From Macrostomum hystrix (taxonomy: Eukaryota > Platyhelminthes > Macrostomidae), in the NCBI GenBank assembly GCA_950097015.1, contig CATNEN010000001.1, forward strand, positions 25,101,001 to 25,165,000: a DNA stretch of 64,000 nucleotides, read 5' to 3'. Positions 23,455 through 33,534 of this stretch are shown here, in pieces (position 1 is the first letter of the stretch; each line of letters starts with the position of its first letter). Under the pieces are notes generated by a model that saw nothing but the letters and a program-made list of their open reading frames with translations, was not told the DNA's origin and made no database searches. The translations under genes and the position numbers were made by a program.

Positions 23455-24408
23455 ATGTATAATCAAAACAATGATGTAGCTAACAATTCAGCTTCGGTTC
23501 TTGCTAACGACCCAGCTACGATTCTTGATAAGAAACCAGTTTCCCTTCCAGCTTCGATTCCAGCAAAGGATCCAGCTTCGATTCTAGCTAAGGATCCAAC
23601 TTCGATTCTAGCTAAGGATCCAGCTTCGATTCTAGCTAAGGATCCAGCTTCGATTCTTGATAAGGATCCAGCTTCGATTCTAGCTAAGGATCCAGCCTCG
23701 ATTCTAGCTAAGGATCCAGCTTCGATTCTAGCTAAGGATCCAGCTTCGATTCCAGTAAAGGATCTAACTTCGGTTCTTGCTAAGGATCCAGCTTCAATTC
23801 TATCTAAGGATCCAGCTAAGGATACAGCTTCGGTTCTTGCTAAGGATCCAGCTACGATTCTTGATAAGAAACAAGCTTCCCTTCCAGCTAAGGATCCAGC
23901 TTCGATTCCAGCAAAGGATCCAGCTTCGATTCCAGCAAAGGATCCAGCTTTGATTCCAGCTAAGGGTCCAGCTTCGATTCTAGCTAAGTATCCAGCTTCG
24001 ATTCCAGCTAAGGATCCAGCCTCGATTCTAGCTAAGGATCCAGCTTCGATTCTAGCTAAGGATCCAGCTTCGATTCCAGTAAAGGATCTAACTTCGGTTC
24101 TTGCTAAGGATCCAGCTTCAATTCTATCTAAGGATCCAGCTAAGGATACAGCTTCGGTTCTTGCTAAGGATCCAGCTACGATTCTTGATAAGAAACAAGC
24201 TTCCCTTCCAGCTAAGGATCCAGCTTCGATTCCAGCAAAGGATCCAGCTTCGATTCCAGCAAAGGATCCAGCTTTGATTCCAGCTAAGGGTCCAGCTTCG
24301 ATTCTAGCTAAGTATCCAGCTTCGATTCCAGCTAAGGATCCAGCTTCGATTCCAGCTAAGGATCCAGCTAAGTATCAGTTAACTAGGGAACTTCGAAAGT
24401 CGAGTTGA
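23455..24408 (+). CDS. Repetitive Lys-Asp-Pro-Ala-Ser-rich protein (possible)
   Basis: An ATG-initiated frame of 317 residues ends in TGA. It begins with a short non-repetitive head (MYNQNNDVANNSAS) and ends with a non-repetitive tail (YQLTRELRKSS). In between are about 35 octapeptides of the type KDPASILA or KDPASIPA, encoded by 24-bp units with GATCCAGCTTCGATT at their core. A block of about 315 bp is duplicated almost exactly, starting near 23760 and 24075. No signal peptide, transmembrane segment or known domain is visible. In favour of a gene are the unbroken frame, the unique ends, AATAAA at 24498-24503 and a tail-to-tail position with CC2D1. Against it, a 24-bp minisatellite stays open by chance once a single unit is open. 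I do not recognise a family. Confidence 0.4.
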   Translation: MYNQNNDVANNSASVLANDPATILDKKPVSLPASIPAKDPASILAKDPTSILAKDPASILAKDPASILDKDPASILAKDPASILAKDPASILAKDPASIPVKDLTSVLAKDPASILSKDPAKDTASVLAKDPATILDKKQASLPAKDPASIPAKDPASIPAKDPALIPAKGPASILAKYPASIPAKDPASILAKDPASILAKDPASIPVKDLTSVLAKDPASILSKDPAKDTASVLAKDPATILDKKQASLPAKDPASIPAKDPASIPAKDPALIPAKGPASILAKYPASIPAKDPASIPAKDPAKYQLTRELRKSS

Positions 24409-24426
24409 ATAACATGATAACAAAAT

Positions 24427-24432
24427 TTTATT
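24427..24432 (-). terminator. Candidate poly(A) signal for CC2D1
   Basis: AATAAA on the minus strand lies about 130 nt after the CC2D1 stop codon. A + strand AATAAA at 24498-24503 serves the convergent repetitive frame, so the two putative 3' ends overlap. Confidence 0.4.
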
Positions 24433-24560
24433 TGGCAAAACCACCAGAGTAATGGAACATGGTCGAGACGAAAAGAATTATTCAAAACCAAGCGATAAAT
24501 AAAGTTATTCTGTATATTTAAAGTATCAGATTCCCAGTTTCAACAGCCAGCTGCTGGCTC

Positions 24561-25523
24561 TTACCGCAGCCGAAAGCTGACATCCTGAAACTCCCTATCG
24601 GCTTCCTTCTTCTTTCTAAGAAACTTCTCAGCCTTGCCGCGGTCCTTCTCCTGCATGGCGGCCTTGGCGTGATTGGCGTAGGTGGCAGAGAGCTGCTGCA
24701 GCACCGAGCAGTACTGCCGCCTCTCGGCCTCGCTGAGATTGGCCATAGACAGTTTGTGCTGAGCCAGGCGCTGCTCCAGACCCCGCACCGCCTCGGCAGC
24801 TTTGGCGTTGGTGGCTGCGTGCGGCTTGAGCAGGCTGATCTCATACTGCAGTACGTAGGCGCTGCAGTCTGGAACACCCTGGCTGGCGCTGATCCGCTGA
24901 CCGGCGGCAGAGGGCCTGGCGCTTGACTGCCGACTGGCAGGCAGCTCCTGATTGGTGTGCTCAATTAGCAGCCACTGTTCGCGAACCTAGCGCAACAAGA
25001 ATAAAAAACGGTTATTTTAAACAGCGAATAATACAGACTACTGACCAGCAGCACATTAGTAGTGTGAATTGAGTATCATTTTCTAGATTTATCATCACGG
25101 TAAAAACTACAAAATTATGCTAAGCCTTCTCAGCGCGGCCGCAGATTCGAGCTCGTGACGAATGAATGAATCAGTGAATTAGCACAGCAGTCAAGGGGGT
25201 CTGTGGCAGAGCAGTCTAACGCATTTGTCTCGCACACCACGGTACCTAAGCTCATTTGGCGGCGAGGCCGCATTCATTTGGAGGCTTGGGGGCTTGTCGT
25301 GCAATTTACGCCATTGAAGGCAAGCCTCCAAGGCACAGTGAGGATGTAAACTGCCTGACGATGAGAAAGTCAGGGCAGATGTACACACCTGTGTGAGCTG
25401 TGTCTGCGTACAGTATCTGTGTGCGTGTGTGCTCAGGAGTCAGCGAAATGGGCAGAATTGCCTCCTCGCTGGCTGCGGGTCTAGTGTCACCACATGAGTG
25501 CCATTGCCCGCAGCCCTCGAGCA

Positions 25524-25560
<37 letters not shown>

Positions 25561-28500
25561 GCAAAGCAGCTGAGGTCAAGTTGGGCGGATTAAACTCACC
25601 TGGTCAGTCTGCGTTCCGCCCAGCGGTTCTCTAAGTCGCACCTGAACCTCCAGCCGGCCGCCAACAGCCTTCCTGCCATCCATGAGGTCCAGGCCCTGGT
25701 GCAGGGCGCACTGGGTCTCCAGATCCTCAAGCTTCATGCTGGCGCTGCCAAGGATGCCGTCTTTCTTCAGGAAGCCGCGCTTGTAGGCGATGTCAAACTT
25801 CAGGCCGCGAGTCTTGAACACCCGGCTGGTGCTGCGAGCCTTCCGGTTCACCTCGAACCTTGTGGCGAAGTCGTAGCTGGGATTGTTCGCGCCTTTCACC
25901 CAGCCAGTTGACTGCGTCAGGGGCGCCTCCGTGCTGATCGGCAGCTCGATTCTCACCTGAAGCGGTTCGTTGGGATCAGATTCTACCTGAAGGCCATGGA
26001 AGCCAGCAGATGGAAGTGGATAATAGACAGTTCCTACCTGAAGGCCATGGAAGCCAGCAGATGGAAGTGGGTAATAGACAGTTCCTACCTGAAGGCCATG
26101 GAAGCCAGCAGATGGAAGTGGGTAATAGACAGTTCCTACCTGAAGGCTAGGGAAGCCAGCAGATGGAAGTGGGTAATAGACTGTTCCTACCTGAAGGCCA
26201 TGGAAGCCAGCAGATGGAAGTGGATAATAGACTGTTCCTACCTGAAGGCCATGGAAGCCAGCAGATCGTTCAGCTAGCAAAATGTTAGAATCAGCAGCAG
26301 CAGCTCACCTGAGTTTCCAAGTCGCTCTCCTTGAAGCCGGCAGGCAGTGGCAGGCTGATGCCGTTGAGCACCTTGACCTCCAGAGTGTTCTCCCCAAGGT
26401 CAGGGTTGCAGCGCACGGCGCTCACACTCTGCCAGATGAAGTGAAACTTTGGCGGCGGCTTCTTGAGTCGTCGCTGGCCCAGCAGGTAGTCCAGGTCGGC
26501 TGTGGCACTCCGGCCCAGCTTGGCCCACCGATCGGCTGTGCCGATTTGGCCCATGGATTTGAAACGGCGCGAGTTCTCCTCGGCTAGAGCGAGCTTCTCC
26601 TGCGATTCGGTGAAATATCATTGGCTGGTAGAAACGGTAGAAAGAACACGGGGGTATTTCAAGTACATATACATTTTTCTAGTTTTCTGTATCTCCTGAC
26701 GATGATAAAATATTCTACAATGACGCTTGTTACCGCAGCAATGATTCGCGCAAACAAGGCATGTGTACAGCTGTTCAGTCCGTGGACTGAGGGCCACGTA
26801 GGGTACTCATGTTACAGCTGGGTGAACCAAAGCAATGGATAATTGCGGGACACAAATAGTTTAGTATCCCATTGGCTTCGATTCGAACTCCGGACCTCTG
26901 AGTCAGGACTGCAAAGCTCTAAGAGTCTGGCCAACCTTGAGCGTTTTCTCCAGCGCATCGTAGACAGCATCGGGATCCTTCAACGAGTCGCCCTGCAGCT
27001 CCTTGGGCACTTCGGAAACTTCGCAAATTGCTGGCGCCGAGGCAGACGGAGCTGCGGCCGGATTGGCGGAGGCGGACTCGCCTGGCAAGGGCGGCAGCTG
27101 CGACAGGTCCACGGGCATGCCGGCCTGGGCAGCTTGCAGCATCGGCTCGCAGCCCTTGGCGTAGCTGAGCATCCGCTTGGCTGTGTTCAGGTCGCCTGTT
27201 CGCTTCGCCTGTAGAAATGCATGGATAAACATTTATCTCAGCTCTGCATCGCACTACTGTTAGTCGCACTACTGTTAGTAGGCTGGATAGCGAGCAGGGT
27301 GGAATATAATGCTAGTCGCAGACAAATTCAAAAGACTGAAATTAAGACAGAATTGAGAAATTAGTAAGGCCGCATCAAGACTGCGACTCGCCTGCACGGC
27401 GGCCATCTTGTACTGCTGCTGTCGCTGCATCAGCAGCTTCAGCTGAGCGCCCGCCTTTCCACCCATAGCCGCAGCGGCTGACATCGACGACGATGCGGTT
27501 GGCGCGGACGAGGCGCCGGCTGCGGGCCTGGCGGCGGCAGGCAACGGCCCGAATCCTGGGGGCGGCGGCAGCGAGGAGAAGTCGAAGGCGGCTGCGGCTG
27601 CTCCGCCGGAGCGCAGTGCGGCCGCGGCCTCGGCGTACTGAGCCAGGATGCGACCCATGCGGCGGGCCTTGCCGCTCTCATTGGCCTCCTTGGCCTTGTC
27701 CTGCAGCTGCTTGTAGGCAGACTGACGGTTGGCCAGCTCCGCGGCAAGGCCGCCTCCGCCGCTGCCACTAGCGGCTGCTGCAGGTTGCTGCTGCGGCGGA
27801 GGAGGTGGCGGCGACGGCGCCCGCTGCTGCGGCCCGGCAGCTGCTGACGCTTGTGACAACGGCGGCGGCGGCCCAGGGACATCGTCCGGATCCACCGTCT
27901 CGCCAGATTTCACGGCGGCAATCGCGGCTTCAAACTGGCGATGAACCCGAAGCAGCTCCAAGGCGTCTTCGGTTTTGCCTGCGGCTTTGGCTGCGGCCGC
28001 CGCGACGCGGTACTCGCGAGAGCGCTGCTCCAGCAGGGCGATGATCTGCGGCCCGCCGACACCGACGGATGGCGCCTGGCTTGGCGGGTTGATATAGTCC
28101 AGCACTGCCTGCTGAACATTGGTGAGCTGCTGATGCTGGTGTTGCGGCTGCTGCTGCGGCGGTGGCGGCTGCTGCGGCGGCTGCTGCGGCGGCTGCTGTG
28201 GCGGGGGCTGCGGTGGCTCTGGCGGAAGCGAGTCCAAATCAATAGCACGGCCACTTCGAGCATCGGACATCGCCGAGTTCAACAGCTGGACGCTGCGTTC
28301 TAGACGGCGACGCTTAGAGGCGTCCTCCGTGGCAGCGAGGAGGCGCTGGTAGCCAGCTAAGCGGCTGGCGACGACGGCTGAAAAGTCCTGCCTCGGCTGC
28401 GGAGACGGAGTCGGCGTAGACTGCGGCGAGGGCCCACCTACCGGCCCGTCAGATCCGAGGTAGCCCTAAGGATTTGCAATGGGTTAAAATTAGTATAGAA

Positions 28501-29308
28501 ACTTGTCTTTTATATGGGTTTTACGGGTAAAAAAGTTAGTGGCAGGACGAGTAAGGCGTTTGCCTCTCGCAACAAGGTCCCTGAGCTCGATTCCGCGAGG
28601 CCACATTTGTTTGGGCGCAGCCGCGGAGAGAAGACTTGGGGGCTTGTCGTGCAATTTACGCCCTTGAGGGCCAACCTCCAAGGCACTGTGAAGTGTACAC
28701 TGCCTGACGATGAGAAAGTCAGGGCAGATGTACACACCTGTGAGCGTGTGCCTGTGTACGGTATTTGTGTGCGTGTGTGCTCAGGAGTCAGCGAAATGTC
28801 CAGAATCCCCTCCTCGCTTTCAGCAGGTCTAGTGTCACCAAATGATGCGCCATTGCCCGCAGCGCTCCTGCAATTACTACACTATTTTTAATAATAATAT
28901 TATTGTTATGGGTATAACACTCCACCAATCAAGTAGTAAAACAGCACACACATGCAGCTCGCTGAGCAGGTCGGGATCATTCTCATCAACTTCAACATCC
29001 TCATCTTCGTCGACATCGGCCGCAGCCACCAGAGGTCGCTCCTTTGCTTTCGTTGACGACAACGAAGTCGCAGATTTTGTTTCAAGAGGCGCAGCGGCGA
29101 CTAGTCGTCGACTTTTGGACGGCGAAGTGTTGGTGGAAGAGCCGCCGCCGCCGAGCAGTTCGTTTAGCTCGCGCTCAAGCTCCGCGTCGTCTTCAACTCG
29201 GCCGTAGAGGCTGTCTTCGATCTGCTGATGGCTGGAGCCGTCCGGGTTAAGGCCCAGACCGCCTAGCAGGTTGGCTGTCATTTCATTTCTAGTTGGCTTG
29301 CGGGACAT
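24561..29308 (-). CDS. Coiled-coil and C2 domain protein 1 (CC2D1/Lgd), six exons
   Basis: This is the homologue of CC2D1A/CC2D1B and fly Lethal giant discs, proteins that bind ESCRT-III (CHMP4/Shrub) and control endosomal sorting, including Notch. Exons: 29308-28952, 28465-27392, 27208-26936, 26599-26309, 25986-25600 and 24986-24561. Every exon is a multiple of three, so all introns are phase 0, and the protein is about 935 residues (human CC2D1A is about 950). Exon 1 has the acidic N-terminal motif DPDLLSEL. Exon 2 holds the first three DM14 repeats and a Pro/Gln-rich linker. The fourth DM14 is split between exons 2 and 3 (KRTGDLNTAKRMLSYAKG). Exons 4-5 hold the C2 domain (LEVKVLNGISLPLPAGF; GLKFDIAYKRGFLKKDGILG; DGRKAVGGRLEVQVRLREPL). 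Exon 6 is the C-terminal coiled coil. The ATG at 29308 follows an acceptor-like site at 29325-29326. Intron 2 appears to start with GC. Family assignment is secure; the exon 4 start is the least certain junction. Confidence 0.9.
25190..25563 (+). mobile_element. tRNA-derived SINE in CC2D1 intron 5, TTA tail
   Basis: This element lies in the antisense orientation in the intron. The 5' part has A-box-like TGGCAGAGCAGTCTAACGC near 25204 and a B-box-like region near 25241-25253. A body follows that is shared with 28535-28880 (CTTGGGGGCTTGTCGTGC; GACGATGAGAAAGTCAGGG; GTGTGTGCTCAGGAGTCAGC). It ends in a (TTA)n tail at about 25527-25560. The tRNA-like head, shared body and simple 3' tail are the usual parts of a SINE. 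No clear target-site duplication was found by eye. Confidence 0.75.
25996..26265 (-). repeat. 51-bp minisatellite in CC2D1 intron 4, each unit with AG|GT
   Basis: Five units of 51 bp lie directly upstream of the acceptor of CC2D1 exon 5. On the gene strand each unit contains CTGGCTTCCATGGCCTTCAG followed by GTAGGAAC, so a 3' splice site and a 5' splice site meet at one point. The unit is 17 codons and stays open in frame with exon 5 (GLQVGTVYYPLPSAGFH). It could be an intronic repeat, a set of recursive splice sites, or an optional repeat-coding extension of the exon. I take it as intronic because the C2 domain is complete without it. Confidence 0.85.
26840..26936 (-). mobile_element. tRNA-like SINE fragment in CC2D1 intron 3
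   Basis: On the minus strand, GTTGGCCAGACTCTTAGAGC (A-box-like) is followed about 30 nt later by GGTCCGGAGTTCGAATCG (B-box-like). The tRNA-like part begins exactly at the exon 3 donor, so the splice donor lies inside the element or at its edge. The full length and 3' end are not defined. Confidence 0.5.
28535..28885 (+). mobile_element. tRNA-derived SINE in CC2D1 intron 1
   Basis: Same family and orientation as the element at 25190-25563. The A-box-like TGGCAGGACGAGTAAGGCG is at about 28540 and the B-box-like GAGCTCGATTCC at 28583-28594, followed by the same body. It ends in an AT-rich tail near 28870-28905. The B box is better preserved here than in the other copy. Confidence 0.75.
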
Positions 29309-29323
29309 GTCAGCGCGGTTGCA

Positions 29324-29330
29324 GCTAAAA
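29324..29330 (-). promoter_or_regulatory. Candidate trans-splice or 5'-UTR acceptor of CC2D1
   Basis: On the gene strand CAACTTCTGTTTTAG precedes the mRNA start and the ATG follows after only 16 nt. A strong polypyrimidine tract and AG this close to the ATG fit a spliced-leader acceptor or the end of a 5'-UTR intron. The sequence alone cannot separate the two. Confidence 0.45.
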
Positions 29331-29839
29331 CAGAAGTTGACAAGGGATTTGATAGGCATGACAGCCAACACGGACGCTTGTGGCGCTACGCAGCGCTATC
29401 CCCTAGGCTGAGGTTCGAACCTAGGACCTCTTGGTCCTCGCGGTTTCGAGTACAAAACTTTCCTTTTTTCTCAGGGGGGAAATAGCGTGTTGTCTTTCTA
29501 CTGTTTATTGCCTGAACCACTTTGACTGTAAATAAACGTAGCAAATCAATAAGCTAAAAACCAATTGTCGATATCGTTTAATAACTTTCAGCTCGACTTG
29601 CAGTATAAAATTTATTAATAAAAAACGTTTTAGTCTCGTTTTTTAATCGTGATTTGAAACAAAAATTTAGGACAAAAAGAGTAATTGAACCGAAGTCATC
29701 ATAAAAATATATTAGAAATAAAATTACATTGAAAAATGAAATTTAAAAAATTGGAAAGGTAAATTCAAAGAAAATTGTATAATTGGGCATTTGAAATACG
29801 CCGACATTTGCTGAACGATTTTAAGTGGGGAATAATTAA
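29331..29839. other. CC2D1 upstream region with a tRNA-like fragment
   Basis: Around 29395-29450 there is a tRNA-like stretch with the self-complementary GAGGTTCGAACCTAGGACC, probably a decayed SINE. The rest, to 29839, is AT-rich unique sequence. No further gene is seen. Confidence 0.35.
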
Positions 29840-30862
29840 CATCAGGAACTGAGGAACAGTTTCTGAAGCTGAACCGCAGGATCTGGGGAACAGTTGCTGA
29901 AGCTGAACCTCAGGATCTGGGGAACAGTTGCTGAAGCTGAACCTCAGGATCTGGGGAACAGTTGCTGAAGCTGAACTTCAGGATCTGGGGACCAGTTGCT
30001 GAAGCTGAACCTCAGGATCTGGGGAACAGTTTCTGAAGCTGAACCTCAGGATCTGGGGAACAGTTGCTGAAGCTGAACCTCAGGATCTGGGTAACAGTTT
30101 CTGAAGCTGAACCTCAGGATCTGGGGAACAGTTGCTGAAGCTGAACCTCAGGATCTGGGGAACAGTTGCTGAAGCTGAACCTCAGGATCTGGGGAACAGT
30201 TGCTGAAGCTGAACCCCAGGATCTGGGTAACAGTTGCTGAAGCTGAACCTCAGGATCTGGGGAACAGTTGCTGAAGCTGAACCTCAGGATCTGGGGAACA
30301 GTTGCTGAAGCTGAACTTCAGGATCTGGGGAACAGTTGCTGAAGCTGAACCTCAGGATCTGGGGAACAGTTGCTGAAGCTGAACCTCAGGAACTGGGGAA
30401 CAGTTGCTGAAGCTGAACCTCAGGATCTGGGTAACAGTTTCTGAAGCTGAACCTCAGGATCTGGGGAACAGTTGCTGAAGCTGAACTTCAGGATCTGGGG
30501 AACAGTTGCTGAAGCTGAACCTCAGGATCTGGGGAACAGTTTCTGAAGCTGAACCTCAGGAACTGGGGAACAGTTGCTGAAGCTGAACCTCAGGATCTGG
30601 GGAACAGTTGCTGAAGCTGAACCTCAGGATCTGGGGAACAGTTGCTGAAGCTGAACCTCAGGATCTGGGGAACAGTTGCTGAAGCTGAACTTCAGGATCT
30701 GGGGAACAGTTGCTGAAGCTGAACCTCAGGATCTGGGGAACAGTTGCTGAAGCTGAACCTCAGGATCTGGGGAACAGTTGCTGAAGCTGAACCTCAGGAT
30801 CTGGGGAACAGTTGCTGAAGCTGAACCTCAGGAACTGAGGAACAGTTGCTGAAGCTCTGAAG
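29840..30862. repeat. 34-bp minisatellite between SIAH and CC2D1
   Basis: About 30 units of 34 bp read GGAACAGTTGCTGAAGC followed by TGAACCTCAGGATCTGG. Variants are TTTCTGAAG, CTTCAGG, GGTAACAG and AGGAACTGG. The first and the last unit both carry the rare GGAACTGAGG form. It lies between the SIAH stop and the CC2D1 start. Confidence 0.95.
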
Positions 30863-31567
30863 TTCTGAAGAAGTCTTAACTTAACGCATCTTAACTGCAT
30901 CTGATTTGTTTGAAAATATTTTTCTATTTACTAGCACGATTTTCCAATCCATTATCGTCAGCGACAGCATTTCGGTATAAAAATGAACTTTAACCACAAA
31001 GGATTCAGGAACACCGAACAGACGTGACTTATGGAGGAACAACTCAAAATACTAGAAAGAGTATAATATAAAAGACTGAAGATTGGACACTGCTTGTGGT
31101 CCACTAGGCGCAGAGCACAGAAAGGTATCCCGTTATTCAGCTGAAAAAATAGAATTATGCAATAACTAGGCTACGTACACTATGCGATCTATGCAATAAC
31201 ACGGTAAACAATACAAATGTAAATATGATACACAAGTACCTCATCAGACCCATGCAAGCTGTTGCTTGATAAGTAAGTTTAAAAAAGACATAGAGCTTTC
31301 AAAGCAGAGACCGAAGTAGATGATGCAGTCGAGTAAACTTGAAAATAACAATAAAAAGATCTACATAAGGGGTGAAGCAGATAATTAGATTGAAGCTTTA
31401 CTCGAAAATGACTCACGGTAGCAAGCTGTGTACATGTGTACAGATGTGCTTGCCTTACCGACTAATGACTCTGATGATTGACAACACTCACTGATTGGGG
31501 CTGGACACAGGTCTAGGTTTTTAAACAGTAACATTTCAAAATAGCAGATATGAATAGCTAAAACTAG
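30863..31567. other. Unique intergenic sequence, nothing recognised
   Basis: AT-rich sequence downstream of SIAH on the gene strand. No open frame with known motifs, no RNA gene and no repeat boundary are visible. Confidence 0.5.
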
Positions 31568-31742
31568 ACAGACAGGCAGACAGACAGGCAGGCAGGCAGA
31601 CAGGCAGACAGGCAGACAGGCAGGCAGGCAGACAGGCAGACAGGCAGACAGGCAGGCAGGCAGACAGGCAGGCAGGCAGGCAGACAGACAGGCAGGCAGG
31701 CAGACAGGCAGACAGGCAGGCAGGCAGACAGGCAGGCAGGCA

Positions 31743-31779
<37 letters not shown>

Positions 31780-31816
31780 ACAGGCAGGCAGGCGGGCAGG
31801 CAGGCAGGCAGGCAGA
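31568..31816. repeat. (CAGG)n/(CAGA)n tetranucleotide array
   Basis: About 250 bp of GCAGGCAGACAG-type repeats lie about 120 bp beyond the SIAH stop codon. It is related to the array at 21118-21841 but dominated by CAGG rather than CAGA. The Cys-Leu-Pro-Ala frames on the minus strand are simple repeat products. Confidence 0.95.
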
Positions 31817-31934
31817 AAAAAGTGTCTGCTAGTACAGATTGATCAGGCACATAGACAGTGTGAGGACACTAAAAGACACAAGAAAGAGCTCATAAGGCAG
31901 CCTCAGAGACAAGTGAGTCAGGCTGAGCAGTCAC

Positions 31935-33473
31935 TCAGCCCATCGGCATAGGCTGAGCCATCGAAGATGAAGAATTAGACGAGCAGGTCGATGCGGATGT
32001 CTGGGGCTGGTGACCCACTGGGCTGGCTGCGGGGTTGGCGCCACCCGCCATGCTGATGGTGACGCTGATGCCAAGGTTGCCAGTCTCGGCAAACAATGAG
32101 GCGATGTTGGAATCGAACACCAGACAGTCGGAGTTGGCGATGGCCGCCTGTACGCCGTCGTGAATCGAGCGCGGCGTGGCCTCCCAGGTGAGTCGGCGGC
32201 GCTGTCCGTTGAGCTCCAGGCGGTAGGCGAACTGGTCGGCCTGCTTGCGGGTCCCTATGAGCTGCACGATGGCGTAGAACATCACCTGGTTCTCGGCGCT
32301 GCGCTCCTGTTTCTCCAGCACCAGCATGAAATGATAGCCGAAGCAGCTCTGCATCATCACCCAGTCCACAGCGCCGGGCAGGTTGATGTCCGTGGCCAGG
32401 AAGATGATGTCCTCGCCCTGCAGGGTGGTGATGCTCTTGTGCTGCTGCATCAGGTGATGCATCACCTGCGGGATGGGGTTGCGGTTTGGGTTGCAGCAGA
32501 AGCTGAAGGACTTCTCAATAACCCGCAGGAATTATATAACTGAGAAAACTGAATGAGAAACTCGGGCAGACAAGTGAAACTTTAAAAGGATAGGTGAAAT
32601 CCCTAAATTATTGGTGAGATCTCTGAAATATCGGTGAGACCCCAGAAGGATAGGTGAGATCCCTGAAGGATCGGTGTTAAACCCTGAAGAATCTGTGAGA
32701 CCCTGAAGGATCGGTGAGATCTCTGAAGGATCGGTGTTCACGGATCTACCAGAAAACCTGAAGGATCTTTGAGAAGCTTCAAAGGGTCTTGGTCAAACCC
32801 TGTAGGATCTTTGAGAAGTCGTATAAAGGATCCGCAGCAGCCCTAAAAACAAGGGACATTTCTAGTTGACTCTTAGCAGCCTCCCTACCTGATCCAGCGA
32901 GCCCTGCCACTTGCAGCTGGCGCCGGGGCACGGGCAAGTGTACGGCCTGAACTCGCACACATCCTCATGCTCAGCCTTGCTGCTGTGAATGAAACTATCT
33001 GAGCAGCCGTTGGTGACGTATTTGCACGGAAACAGAACCTGAGCGGCCAGCTTGTCCATCACCAGGTTGCGAATGTTGGCCAGGGGACCCCGGCAGGTCG
33101 GGCAGCTGGTGAGCTTCGAGCGGCAGGCGGCGCACACAATGTGCCCGGCCTGGCACTGCAGAATCGGCGGCAAGGCGTAGTCGAAGCACACGGGGCACTC
33201 GAACAGCGAGGCCAGCTCCAGGTTGTGCGCCGGGTCTGACGCACCCGCCGCCGCGGCTGCCGCCATGGCTGCGGCTACGGAGCCTCCGCCGCTTCCGCTG
33301 CCGCCGCCGCCAACACCGACGATTGCGGCTGTCAGCGGAGCGGGAACCGCCACCGGCTTGCTGCCAACGATGCCGATCTGAGCGGCGCCGTCCAGATGAG
33401 CTGAGGAGGAGGCCGCGGAGTGGTGCCGGCCAATCATTGAGCTGGGCTTTGAGCTGGGGTGAATCTTGCTCAT
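31935..33473 (-). CDS. SIAH/Seven-in-absentia RING E3 ubiquitin ligase, two exons
   Basis: E3 ubiquitin ligase of the SIAH family. It passes ubiquitin from an E2 to substrates held by its C-terminal domain and usually acts as a dimer. Exon 1 is 33473-32889 (195 codons) and exon 2 is 32465-31935. The donor is CAG|GTAGGG, the acceptor is CCCGCAG|GTG, and the intron is phase 0. The product is about 371 residues. The C3HC4 RING is at residues 93-127 (CPVCFDY to SCPTC). The SIAH double zinc finger follows at about 150-210 and is cut by the intron between SLDQ and VMHHLM. The substrate-binding domain is almost canonical ([48 protein letters not shown]). Odd points: the N-terminal extension of about 90 residues is rich in Ala, Gly and Ser, and the C-terminal tail of about 35 residues is rich in Ser; human SIAH1 has 282 residues. 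Confidence 0.95.
32575..32850. repeat. Degenerate ~20-bp repeat in the SIAH intron
   Basis: The intron (32466-32888) is largely made of imperfect units such as CCTGAAGGATCGGTGAGA. They share the core CTGAAGGATC with the arrays at 33535-34000 and 36345-37425. The units are much more diverged than in those arrays. Confidence 0.75.
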
Positions 33474-33534
33474 GACTCTCAGGATTAGCTTTGCTCTGCT
33501 CGGTTTCCGCGACTCAAACTGGAATTCGGCGAAT

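Noticed and set aside
26840-26936. Functional tRNA gene
   Set aside because: A- and B-box-like motifs are present, but a cloverleaf with acceptor stem could not be drawn, and it lies in an intron as a SINE fragment would.
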